From the NCBI GenBank assembly GCA_001643535.1, contig LXTG01000074.1, positions 891-17,637 of the forward strand: a DNA stretch of 16,747 nt, given 5' to 3'. The notes below the pieces were generated by a model. That model was not told the DNA's origin, made no database searches, and was given only the letters and a program-made list of their open reading frames with translations. The DNA comes from a candidate division NC10 bacterium SPGG6. Its GTDB lineage: Bacteria; Methylomirabilota; Methylomirabilia; Methylomirabilales; CSP1-5. A program made the position numbers and the translations under genes. Of this stretch, positions 1-10,586 are shown piece by piece. How positions within the stretch are numbered: position 1 is the stretch's first letter; each line of letters starts with the position of its first letter.

Positions 1-397
1 TGGTGGAGCGATCCGCGGCATCCGGCTCAAGCTCGAGGTATCGCTCGTATGCGGTGATGGCTTCGGTAAATCCCCCCTTCTTTTCAAAGAGGAGGGCGAG
101 TCCCTTGTGGAGCGCAGGGTCCCCGGCACTGAGACGGAGCGCGGCCTGATACTCGCGAATTGCCTCTTCGAGTTTTCCGAGTCCCACATAGAACTGCGCC
201 TTCTCGCGGTGTAACGCGGGGGAAGACCTTGCCACCGATGGGACGACCGCTGGCCGCCCCCAAATCGCGACCGTGGCGACCCCGACGACCAAGACGCACA
301 CCGCCACCAGGAAAATGCTGATCCGCCAGTCGAGCCAGAAATACGAGAGCGGAATCCGACGTCCGCGCGGCACGGGAGACTGGGGGGCATTCGGCAT
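1..397 (-). CDS. Membrane-anchored TPR protein, C-terminus beyond the window edge (partial)
   Basis: The reading frame opens at an ATG at 397 and is still open at base 1, so only the first 132 codons are visible. A Shine-Dalgarno-like AGGAAGGGA lies about 7 bases upstream of the ATG. The product has a short basic, proline-rich N-terminus (residues 1-25), one hydrophobic segment (about 26-46) and then two helix-turn-helix units typical of tetratricopeptide repeats (about 61-94 and 95-128). Characteristic pieces are 'LGKLEEAIREYQAAL' and 'GGFTEAITAYERYLELEP'. A single N-terminal membrane anchor followed by TPRs suggests a scaffold at the inner membrane, with the repeats outside the membrane. 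TPRs bind protein partners and nothing here tells which. It is transcribed divergently from ftsE. Family call is firm; specific function is unknown. Confidence 0.85.
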   Translation of the reverse strand, partial: MPNAPQSPVPRGRRIPLSYFWLDWRISIFLVAVCVLVVGVATVAIWGRPAVVPSVARSSPALHREKAQFYVGLGKLEEAIREYQAALRLSAGDPALHKGLALLFEKKGGFTEAITAYERYLELEPDAADRST

Positions 398-432
398 GGC
401 TACGTCCCTTCCTGTCAATGGATGATGCTTCC

Positions 433-461
433 ATGCTAGGGAAGTGACGAGGGCTTGTCAA
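433..461 (-). promoter_or_regulatory. Sigma70-type promoter for the TPR gene
   Basis: On the minus strand, TTGACA (456-461) is followed by a 17-base spacer and TAGCAT (433-438). This is a full-consensus -35 and a good -10, about 36 bases upstream of the ATG at 397, giving a short leader of roughly 30 bases. It is the closest match to a housekeeping promoter in the window. Confidence 0.7.
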
Positions 462-583
462 TGCTGTCCCCACTGACGCATGGACCGCAAGCAGACGGTG
501 CATGACGTGAAGGCGACCGGGTTTCACCATCCCTGATCCTGCCCGAAAAGCATTGCTCCGCGCGCCACGGGGCCAGTTTGGGG

Positions 584-612
584 TTGCAAATTTGCCGTAA
601 ACGCGCTAGCCT
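584..612 (+). promoter_or_regulatory. Candidate promoter for ftsE
   Basis: TTGCAA (584-589), a 17-base spacer and TAGCCT (607-612) lie about 38 bases upstream of the ftsE start. The -10 matches the consensus at only 3 of 6 positions. A perfect 10-base palindrome, GCAAATTTGC (586-595), overlaps the -35 and the spacer. The stretch 462-583 between this and the divergent promoter holds no gene that I can support. Confidence 0.4.
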
Positions 613-650
613 CCAGCGAAAATGGCTCTGTCACGAACCAGGGAGACGTG

Positions 651-1313
651 ATGATTCAGATGTTTCATGTCTCCAAGACCTATCCGAAGGATGTGGTGGC
701 CCTCTCGGACATCACCCTCCACATTCAGAAGGGGGAATTCGTCTTCCTCTGCGGCCCGAGCGGCGCCGGAAAAACCACCCTCCTTCGCCTCATTTTCCGC
801 GATGAACTCCCGACCGACGGCCAGATTCTGGTGAACGGCCGCAATGTCGTTCGGCTCCGGGAGAGCAAGCTTCCAGCCCTTCGCCGCAGTATCGGCGTGA
901 TCTTCCAGGACTTCAAACTCCTCATGGACCGGACCGTGTACGACAATCTCCATCTGGTCACGCGGGTCCTGGGAATCCCCGAGACCATCAGCCGGCGCAA
1001 GATCGGCCGCCTCCTCAAAGAGGTCGGCCTCCTGCAGAAAGCCGACCAGATTCCTTACAGCCTCTCGGGGGGCGAACAGCAGCGGGTCGCCATCGCCAGG
1101 GCCCTCGTGAGCGACCCCGCGATCCTGCTGGCAGATGAACCGACCGGCAACCTCGATCCGGATCTGGCCCTCGACGTCATGCGCCTCTTGGCGGAGGTGA
1201 ACATCCGAGGGACCACGGTGGTGGTGGCAACCCACAACCCCAAGCTGGTAGCCGAGATGGGCCACCACACCCTGATCCTGAAGCAGGGACGCTTGGTGGA
1301 GGAGATCCCTTAA
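651..1313 (+). CDS. ftsE: Cell-division ATP-binding protein FtsE
   Basis: This is the ABC-type ATPase that pairs with the membrane protein FtsX. In the known system ATP hydrolysis in the cytoplasm is relayed through FtsX to periplasmic amidase activators at the septum. The 220-residue length is normal. Visible motifs are Walker A GPSGAGKTT (35-43), a Q-loop glutamine (Q86 in VIFQD), the signature LSGGEQQR (138-145), Walker B ILLADE (158-163), the FtsE-typical EPTGNLD and the switch histidine H195. The start is placed at ATG 651, because GGGAG at 641-645 is 5 bases from it. The GTG at 648 would be only 2 bases away. ftsX follows after 3 bases, as is usual for this pair. Confidence 0.95.
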   Translation: MIQMFHVSKTYPKDVVALSDITLHIQKGEFVFLCGPSGAGKTTLLRLIFRDELPTDGQILVNGRNVVRLRESKLPALRRSIGVIFQDFKLLMDRTVYDNLHLVTRVLGIPETISRRKIGRLLKEVGLLQKADQIPYSLSGGEQQRVAIARALVSDPAILLADEPTGNLDPDLALDVMRLLAEVNIRGTTVVVATHNPKLVAEMGHHTLILKQGRLVEEIP

Positions 1314-1316
1314 CCG

Positions 1317-2219
1317 ATGCTCTGGGAGCGGTTCCGACACTTGCTTGGCGAGACCTTTCTCAATTTCCGAAGGGGGGGTTGGGGGGTGATCGCCTCCATT
1401 GGGGCCATCGCCATCGCCTTCCTGGTAACGGGTATCTTCCTGCTATTGACCCTGAATTTGAGCACCGTGGTGGCCCGGTGGGCGGAGGACTTCCAGGTTG
1501 TCGTCTTCCTCGACGACACGATTACGAAAAAGCAACGGACGCTCGTCCAGAAACGATTGGACGGAGAGATGGCGGTCCGCGACGTGACCTACCTCTCGAA
1601 AAAGGAGGCCCTGGCCGATTTCCGGAGAAAGATCCGCGGCCAGGAAAGCCTCTTGGAGGGGCTGAAGACGAATCCCCTGCCCGCCTCCTTTCAGCTTCGG
1701 ATTCGTGAGCAGTACCAGACCGCCGACGTGTTAGGGCATCTCGCCGCCTCGCTCAAGCGGATGGAGGGCATAGAAGACGTCTTGTATGGTCAGGAGTGGG
1801 TTGAGCGCCTGACCAGCCTGATCGAGGTGATGAAAATCCTGGGGATCGTGATCGGGGGGGTGTTGGGGGTTGCCTCGCTCTTTATCGTGGCCAACACGAT
1901 TCGAATGGCGGTATACGCCCGGGCCCAAGAAATCGAGATCATGCGCCTGGTCGGGGCGACGCGGGCCTACATCCAGATCCCCCTCATCCTCGAAGGAACT
2001 CTGCAAGGCGGGTTGGGGGCTGCTTTGGCCCTGGGTCTTCTGTACGCCCTGTTCAGAGGGACCCTCTGGCAGTTGGGAACGACGGCCTCGATGATTTTCG
2101 CTGGCACTGAGCTGACCCAGTTCCTCGAGGCCGAGTACCGGATGGCCATGGTCGGCCTCGGTGCCCTCCTAGGGGGCGTGGGCAGTCTGGTGGCGGTCCG
2201 GCGATTTCTCAAGGTGTAA
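1317..2219 (+). CDS. ftsX: Cell-division protein FtsX
   Basis: This is the membrane partner of FtsE. It has 300 residues with the family topology: TM1 at about 22-46, a periplasmic domain at about 47-168, then TM2 (171-193), TM3 (222-246) and TM4 (275-295). The conserved cytoplasmic-loop motif EIEIMRLVGAT (205-215) matches the FtsX/permease family. The periplasmic loop is where FtsX binds EnvC-type activators, and an EnvC-like gene is next in the operon. The gene begins 3 bases after the ftsE stop, and GGAGGAGA near the end of ftsE can serve as its ribosome binding site. A run of G7-TT-G6 at 1372-1386 encodes the entry to TM1. Confidence 0.95.
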   Translation: MLWERFRHLLGETFLNFRRGGWGVIASIGAIAIAFLVTGIFLLLTLNLSTVVARWAEDFQVVVFLDDTITKKQRTLVQKRLDGEMAVRDVTYLSKKEALADFRRKIRGQESLLEGLKTNPLPASFQLRIREQYQTADVLGHLAASLKRMEGIEDVLYGQEWVERLTSLIEVMKILGIVIGGVLGVASLFIVANTIRMAVYARAQEIEIMRLVGATRAYIQIPLILEGTLQGGLGAALALGLLYALFRGTLWQLGTTASMIFAGTELTQFLEAEYRMAMVGLGALLGGVGSLVAVRRFLKV

Positions 2220-2228
2220 GAGGAAGCC

Positions 2229-3410
2229 ATGCGACACGTCCGCGCCGGAGCGGCAATCGCTGCGGCAGCCTTGCTTCTCTTGAGTGTAGGTGTTCAGGCC
2301 CGTGAGCCTAAGACCCTGCGCGAGAAGAAGCAAAAGCTCGAAAAGCTGAAGAAGGAGATCGCGGGCGAACGGAAAAAAGCGCAGGAAACCACCGCCAAGG
2401 AGGCGGCCGTCCAGGCCACCCTGAAAAAGATTCAGCAGCAGCTCCGGCAGAAGACGCAACGGATCAAGACGCTCGAGACAAAGCTCAAGACCGAGAAGCG
2501 GGCCCTTCGCAAGCTCAAGCGAGCCATCAGCCGCGCGGACGCTGAGCTGCACGCGGTCCAAGGGCGCTGGGCCCGCCGCATCCGGGCCATCTATAAGCAG
2601 GGACAGTTTGGCGTCTTCCGCCTCCTCTTCTCCGCCGAGAATCTCACCGACATGGCGCGCCGGATGAAGTATCTCGGGATTATCACGGCCCAGGATCGGA
2701 CCTTGAGCGAACGCTACGCCACCAGGGTCACGGCGCTTCACAAGAAGCAGGCGACCCTCAAGTCCCGCCGGGCGGCCCTGGCCCGAAGCCGGAAGCGCGT
2801 CCGGGTGACACGGGCGTCGATCGCCGATGAAAAGTGGCGGCAGCGAATCCTGCTGGCCCGACTCCGGGAGGAGAAGGAGGGCTACCTCATCGCGATCCGG
2901 GAGCTCGAGAAGGTCTCCACCCGCCTGCAGCAACTCGTCAACAAGCTGAGCAAGCGGACGAAGACCCGGGCGAAGCCTTCACCTGCCCTTCCGCGTGGCC
3001 CGTTTACTGCCCGCAAAGGTAAGCTCCCCTGGCCCACCGAGGGAACGGTGGCCGCCCGCTTTGGCCGACAGGAAAATCGGAAGTTTAATGCCGTGGTCTT
3101 CAACAAGGGGATCGGCATTCGGGCCCCCCTTGGCCAGCAGATCCAGGCGGTGTATGACGGCGCGGTCCTCTATGCCGACTGGTTCCGGGGCTATGGCAGG
3201 CTGATCATCGTGGATCACGGCCAAGGTTTCTACTCCTTGTACGCCCACGCCTCGGCCCTCCTGGTCCAGGTGGGCGATACGGTACGGGCTGGCCAGGCCA
3301 TTGGGCGGGTCGGAGAGACCGGCTCGCTCGAGGGTCCCCAGCTCTATTTTGAACTGCGCTACCAAGGTGAGCCGCAGGACCCCCTGGCTTGGCTCTCCGC
3401 TCGGCCCTAA
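2229..3410 (+). CDS. envC: EnvC-like murein hydrolase activator (signal peptide, coiled coil, degenerate LytM/M23 domain)
   Basis: This 393-residue exported protein has a signal peptide at 1-24 (hydrophobic core, then VQA before REPKTL). Two long Lys/Arg/Glu-rich coiled-coil stretches follow (about 28-115 and 155-250), then a C-terminal LytM/peptidase M23 domain (about 268-390). The zinc-site positions are altered. The usual HxGxD is FNKGIGI (291-297), and the usual HLHFE is QLYFE (371-375), although YAH (338-340) is kept. E. coli EnvC is degenerate in a similar way and activates amidases instead of cutting peptidoglycan. Coming directly after ftsEX with a 9-base gap and an AAGAGGAAG ribosome site, it is most likely the FtsX-bound amidase activator. 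No amidase gene is visible in the window. Confidence 0.88.
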   Translation: MRHVRAGAAIAAAALLLLSVGVQAREPKTLREKKQKLEKLKKEIAGERKKAQETTAKEAAVQATLKKIQQQLRQKTQRIKTLETKLKTEKRALRKLKRAISRADAELHAVQGRWARRIRAIYKQGQFGVFRLLFSAENLTDMARRMKYLGIITAQDRTLSERYATRVTALHKKQATLKSRRAALARSRKRVRVTRASIADEKWRQRILLARLREEKEGYLIAIRELEKVSTRLQQLVNKLSKRTKTRAKPSPALPRGPFTARKGKLPWPTEGTVAARFGRQENRKFNAVVFNKGIGIRAPLGQQIQAVYDGAVLYADWFRGYGRLIIVDHGQGFYSLYAHASALLVQVGDTVRAGQAIGRVGETGSLEGPQLYFELRYQGEPQDPLAWLSARP

Positions 3411-3414
3411 GAAT

Positions 3415-3444
3415 TTCTCATCGCCGTCGGCCCCGTGGTATACT
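3415..3444 (+). promoter_or_regulatory. Candidate promoter for the S41 protease gene
   Basis: TTCTCA (3415-3420), an 18-base spacer and TATACT (3439-3444) lie just after the envC stop and about 64 bases before the protease ATG. The -10 is good and the -35 is partial (4 of 6). It may give the protease its own transcription in addition to read-through from ftsE. Confidence 0.4.
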
Positions 3445-3492
3445 TCTTGTATATCCCAGGTACGACCCCAAGGACATAGGGAGGCACGCGCA

Positions 3493-3500
3493 AAGGAGGT
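3493..3500 (+). promoter_or_regulatory. Perfect Shine-Dalgarno that fixes the protease start
   Basis: AAGGAGGT is fully complementary to the usual 16S rRNA 3' end and sits 7 bases before ATG 3508. The same frame is open upstream to a TTG at 3301 inside envC. That stretch reads as shadow sequence, so the ATG at 3508 is the true start. Confidence 0.8.
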
Positions 3501-3507
3501 TCCCACG

Positions 3508-4803
3508 ATGGTCTCCAGGAAGCGGACAGACCGGATGCGAGTCATACTCGTAATTGCACTGTTGGCAGTGGTGATCGTGACCAGCGGTGTCCACCGTCGG
3601 GTCGTGGCCACGGACGACGCCTACGACACGCTCAAGGTGTTTACCGAGATTCTCACGCATGTGCGGAGCAACTACGTCGAAACCACCGAGCCCAAGGACC
3701 TGATCTATGGGGCGATTCGGGGAATGCTGCGTACGTTAGATCCCCATAGCTCTTTTATGCCGCCCGACCTCTACAAGGATATGCAGATCGAAACCCAGGG
3801 GAGCTTCGGCGGGTTGGGGATCGAGATCACGGTGCGGGACCGGTATCTGACGGTGGTCGCCCCCATCGATGAGACACCCGCGGATCGGGCTGGACTCCAG
3901 GCCGGGGATCGCATCATCAAGATCGATGGTGAGTCGACCAAAGAGATGACGCTCATAGAGGCGGTCCACAAGCTCCGGGGACCCAAGGGATCCGAGGTGA
4001 CCATCACGATCCTCCGTGAGACGCAGGAACCCTTTGACGTGTCCATTACCCGCGACATCATCAAAGTCGATAGCGTTCGCACGTCGGACCTCGGGGAAGG
4101 GATTGGTTACATTCGGCTGATCTCTTTCCAGGAACGGACTGGCCGCGATCTGGAGGACGCGCTCGAAGAACTACAGGAGAAACAGATGCGAGGCCTCATC
4201 CTCGACCTCCGGAACAACCCTGGGGGGCTGCTGAGTCAGGCAGTCCAGGTAGCCGACCTCTTCCTGGAGAAGGGGAAGCTCATCGTCTACACCGAGGGAC
4301 GTGCGAAAAACCAGAGTCTTCGCTTTGTGGACGAACACAACAATCCCCCAAACTTCCCCATGGTGGTATTGGTGAATAAAGGCTCCGCCAGCGCCTCCGA
4401 GATCGTGGCGGGAGCCCTGCAAGACCACCAACGGGCGGTTCTGCTGGGAACCCAGACCTTTGGAAAGGGGACAGTCCAGACGGTAATTCCGCTGAACGAT
4501 GGCTCTGGTCTCAGGCTCACTACCGCCAAATACTTCACCCCGAATCACCGCGGAATCGACGGCGCCGGCTTGACGCCGGACATCGTCGTTGAGCGACCCA
4601 GGCCGGCAACCACGGCCAAGATCCAGCAGCCCAGAGAAGACCGGCGCCTCCAGCCCATCGGCGAGCAAGAGGGGGACACAACCCGGACCCTGGGTCGGCG
4701 CCCCCCCGATCCCAAGAAGGACCCGCAACTCGGACGAGCGCTGGAGGTCCTGAAGGCCATCCTGATCTATGAAGGGACACCAGAGACGATGGCCTCCGGC
4801 TAA
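3508..4803 (+). CDS. ctpA: C-terminal processing serine protease, S41 family, with PDZ domain
   Basis: This 431-residue protein has a basic N-terminus and one hydrophobic segment (about 10-27), which is a signal peptide or anchor placing it in the periplasm. An N-terminal helical region (about 38-90) contains the family-typical 'RTLDPHSSFM'. A PDZ domain follows at about 98-185 (FGGLGIEI, then PADRAGLQAGDRIIKIDG), then the S41 catalytic core. The Ser/Lys/Gln residues fit S295 (in GSASASE), K320 (in TFGKGTVQ) and Q324; the 25-residue Ser-Lys and 4-residue Lys-Gln spacings match characterised CtpA/CtpB enzymes. These proteases trim or degrade periplasmic and envelope proteins from the C-terminus. 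Placement after envC fits control of cell-wall hydrolases, though the substrate is inferred. The tail after about residue 365 is low-complexity and proline/arginine rich. Confidence 0.93.
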   Translation: MVSRKRTDRMRVILVIALLAVVIVTSGVHRRVVATDDAYDTLKVFTEILTHVRSNYVETTEPKDLIYGAIRGMLRTLDPHSSFMPPDLYKDMQIETQGSFGGLGIEITVRDRYLTVVAPIDETPADRAGLQAGDRIIKIDGESTKEMTLIEAVHKLRGPKGSEVTITILRETQEPFDVSITRDIIKVDSVRTSDLGEGIGYIRLISFQERTGRDLEDALEELQEKQMRGLILDLRNNPGGLLSQAVQVADLFLEKGKLIVYTEGRAKNQSLRFVDEHNNPPNFPMVVLVNKGSASASEIVAGALQDHQRAVLLGTQTFGKGTVQTVIPLNDGSGLRLTTAKYFTPNHRGIDGAGLTPDIVVERPRPATTAKIQQPREDRRLQPIGEQEGDTTRTLGRRPPDPKKDPQLGRALEVLKAILIYEGTPETMASG

Positions 4804-4812
4804 CCGTAACCG

Positions 4813-4922
4813 GTGACTGGTGGTTGGTGATTAGTGATTGGTTTATCCCAGACAGGTTCTCTTTCCGTAACGACCAACACTAGCCACTAACCACTCTGCA
4901 CTATCAACTGGCCACTAACCAC
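4813..4922 (+). repeat. Heptanucleotide-phased inverted repeat (GTGRTTR family)
   Basis: Between ctpA and tsaD, four consecutive 7-base units run in strict register: GTGACTG, GTGGTTG, GTGATTA and GTGATTG (4813-4840). After a spacer of about 33 bases, seven units of the opposite orientation follow, also in strict 7-base register: CCAACAC, TAGCCAC, TAACCAC, TCTGCAC, TATCAAC, TGGCCAC and TAACCAC (4874-4922). The second arm read on the other strand is GTGGTTA-like, so the two arms can pair imperfectly into a long hairpin. It could act as a transcription terminator or transcript-end stabiliser for ctpA. No ORF is present. Confidence 0.8.
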
Positions 4923-4935
4923 AGCTATTAAAAGC

Positions 4936-6003
4936 ATGGCTGACCTTATCCTGGGCATCGAGACCTCGTGTGACGAAACCGCTGCTGCGGTGCTGGAGGG
5001 GAGGGAAAAGATCCGGTCCAACATCGTGGCATCACAGGCGAAGCTGCACGCCCCCTACGGGGGGATCGTGCCAGAGGTGGCCTCCCGGCGCCATCTCGAG
5101 ATGATCGGGCCGGTCATCCGGTTAGCGGTCCAGGAGGCCGGGATACACTTTAGTGATCTTGCTGGCCTCGCCGTCACGGTCGGTCCCGGCCTGGTGGGTT
5201 CTCTCCTCGTGGGGGTGTCCGCAGCCAAGGCGCTCGCGTACACCCTTGGAAAACCCCTGGTAGCCGTCAACCACATTGAGGGGCATCTGGCCGCTGGCCT
5301 GCTCGACCATCCGCATCTCGAGTGCCCCTATGTGGCCCTGGTGGCTTCGGGAGGACATACACACCTGTACGACGCGGAGACTCCCGGGAAGTATCGCCTG
5401 CTGGGTTGTACCCGCGATGACGCCGCCGGAGAGGCCTTTGACAAGGTCGCGAAGATTCTCGGTCTCCCTTACCCAGGGGGTCCCCACATTGAACAGGTGG
5501 CAAGCACCGGCGACCCCCGAGCCGTACCCTTCCCGCGACCGATTTTCGGTCATGGTTCGTTAGACTTCAGCTTCAGCGGACTCAAGACCGCGGTCATTCA
5601 TTATCTCGAAGCGAGGGGGTACAGGGCCCCCCGGAGACGGAGCGCCCCAATGGCGAGGGCTCCATACCCGGAACCCTCCCCCCCGGATCCCCAACTGGTG
5701 GCGGACATCGCGGCCAGCTTCCAGCAGGCGGTCGTGGATGTCCTCACGCGCAATGCCATCAAGGCCGCCAAGCGCGTCAAGGCCACTCGGATCCTTCTCA
5801 CTGGCGGAGTCGCTTGTAACCAATCGCTCCGGCACCACCTGGCGAGAAGAGCGATTCGTGACGGGATAGAAGTGTACTGGCCCCGGCCCGAGCTCTGCAC
5901 CGATAACGCAGCCATGATCGCTGCAGCCGGATCCGTCCGCCTTGGCCGAGGAGAGGCAGCACACCTTGACCTCAATGCCTCTGCCAACCTTCCCCTCTGT
6001 TAG
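4936..6003 (+). CDS. tsaD: tRNA N6-adenosine threonylcarbamoyltransferase TsaD
   Basis: TsaD transfers the threonylcarbamoyl group from threonylcarbamoyl-AMP to A37 of ANN-decoding tRNAs, working in the cytoplasm with TsaB and TsaE. The 355-residue length is normal. Recognisable elements are the N-terminal LGIETSCDET (6-15), the metal-binding HxxxH pair H113/H117 (NHIEGH), VASGGHTHLY (137-145), the DDAAGEAFDKVAK block (161-173), the FSFSGLKT motif (211-218), TGGVACNQSLR (289-299) and CTDNAAMIA (321-329) with D323. Residues about 226-252 form an Arg/Pro-rich insert between the FSFSGLKT motif and the next helix. No Shine-Dalgarno is visible before the ATG (TATTAAAAGC), and a repeat ends 13 bases upstream. 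No tsaB, tsaC or tsaE is in the window. Confidence 0.96.
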   Translation: MADLILGIETSCDETAAAVLEGREKIRSNIVASQAKLHAPYGGIVPEVASRRHLEMIGPVIRLAVQEAGIHFSDLAGLAVTVGPGLVGSLLVGVSAAKALAYTLGKPLVAVNHIEGHLAAGLLDHPHLECPYVALVASGGHTHLYDAETPGKYRLLGCTRDDAAGEAFDKVAKILGLPYPGGPHIEQVASTGDPRAVPFPRPIFGHGSLDFSFSGLKTAVIHYLEARGYRAPRRRSAPMARAPYPEPSPPDPQLVADIAASFQQAVVDVLTRNAIKAAKRVKATRILLTGGVACNQSLRHHLARRAIRDGIEVYWPRPELCTDNAAMIAAAGSVRLGRGEAAHLDLNASANLPLC

Positions 6004-6138
6004 TTCACGGTTGATGGTTCAGGGTTCAGAGATAAAGGGTCAGCGTTCGTAGTTCAGGGTTCAGACTGCAGATTTCAGAGTTCAGTGCAAGAAAACCAGG
6101 TTTTACCATGAACCATGAACTCTGAACCATGAACCGAA
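6004..6138. repeat. Heptanucleotide-phased inverted repeat (TTCAGRG family) between convergent genes
   Basis: The first unit begins on the base after the tsaD stop. Twelve 7-base units follow in unbroken register from 6004 to 6087, including TTCACGG, TTGATGG, TTCAGGG (twice), TTCAGAG (twice), TTCAGAC and TTCAGTG, with a few diverged members. A small perfect palindrome, AAAACC-A-GGTTTT (6092-6104), lies at the centre. The opposite arm then runs in register from 6105: ACCATGA, ACCATGA, ACTCTGA, ACCATGA and a diverged ACCGAAC that reaches the surA stop. The arms can pair into a long imperfect hairpin on either strand. The position between convergent tsaD and surA suits a bidirectional terminator, but there is no strong U-tract. 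Confidence 0.8.
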
Positions 6139-7115
6139 CTATTGGCCGAGGCGGACATCGATGTAAGCCTTCTCTTTGATCTCCGCGAAATACGCATTCA
6201 TACGTTGCCCTAGCTTCTGGTTGAAGATAAATTGACGAATCTGATTCCGCACCCCGGCAGGCGGGACCGTACTGCCCGTCCGCTCCTCCACCTTGATGAT
6301 ATTGAGGCCCGCGGCGGTCTGGATAATATCGCTGACGCTTCCTAGCTCCAGCGAAAAGGCAACCGACTCCAGGGCCGGGTCCATTTCCCCCTTCCGCATC
6401 ATGCCCAAGTCGCCCCCCTCCGGGGCTGCCGCGCCATCGGAATACTCAGCGGCGACCTGCGCAAAATCGCCCCCGTCTCTGAGTCTCTCCAGTACGTCCG
6501 CCGCCCGGGCCCGGGCCTGCGCCAAATCCTCGGGGGAGGGGGACTCGGGGAGACGGATCAGGACATGCCGGATCCGGACGGAGGGGGGCTCCTGGATCTC
6601 ATGGGCGTGGGCCTGGTAATACTGGACAATCTCTTCCTCAGATACGATGACGCTCGTCCGCACCTTCCGGACCAGGAGCCGATCCACAACTAGCTGCTCC
6701 CAGACCTTGGTCCTGAACTCTTCCAGGGTGAGATTTTCCTGTGCGAGGGCCTCGGTGAACTCGGCGTTGCTGGCGAGTCCGTTCTGTTTCTTGATCTGTT
6801 CCAGGGTCGCCGTCACCTCGGATTGATCCACGACGACCCTTTCCTTTCGGGCCTCTTGCAACTGCAACCGGCGAAGGACGAGGGCATCGAGGATCTGCCG
6901 CTGGGTAATCTGCATTTGACTCTCTCGGGTGTCCGCGCTTGACTCCTCGCGGATACGCTGAATGAGAGGTTGCCCTTCTTTCTGGAGCTCGCTCAGGGTA
7001 ATCACCTCATCGTTCACCACAGCCACCACTTTATCAATGAGGACCCCTTGCCCTGCCGCCGCGGTCCTCCCCCAGAGGAGGAGCGAAAGGATCAGAAACG
7101 TTCGGTGTCGGCGCA

Positions 7116-7116
<1 letters not shown>
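6139..7116 (-). CDS. surA: SurA-like periplasmic peptidylprolyl cis-trans isomerase/chaperone
   Basis: This 325-residue exported protein begins MRRHRTFLILSLLLWG, a signal peptide of about 22 residues. A SurA N-terminal chaperone domain follows (about 25-165, starting 'IDKVVAVVNDEVIT'), then a single parvulin-type PPIase domain (about 178-280, with IRHVLIRLPES, FAQVAAEYSDG and GGDLGMM) and a C-terminal helix. E. coli SurA has two parvulin domains; one is common in other phyla. Its family role is escorting outer-membrane proteins through the periplasm. The start is set at ATG 7116-7114, with GGGAGGAT 7 bases upstream. It shares one base with the mfd stop (TGATG), implying coupled translation. 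A GTG at 7152 would extend the protein into mfd and is unlikely. Confidence 0.88.

Positions 7117-10582
<3,466 letters not shown>

Positions 10583-10586
<4 letters not shown>

Noticed and set aside
606..1340. Open frame of 244 codons opposite ftsE
   Set aside because: It mirrors ftsE, which is unmistakable. There is no domain and no promoter for it.
3301..3507. Upstream extension of the S41 protease to a TTG at 3301
   Set aside because: The added 69 residues overlap the end of envC and look like shadow sequence. The ATG at 3508 has a perfect Shine-Dalgarno and is followed by a normal signal or anchor segment.
3411..3507. Rho-independent terminator after envC
   Set aside because: No stem with a following T-run could be found; the gap instead holds a promoter candidate and a ribosome site.
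4813..6138. Possible CRISPR arrays in the two repeat tracts
   Set aside because: Units are only 7 bases, contiguous without spacers, and inverted between the arms. No cas gene is present.
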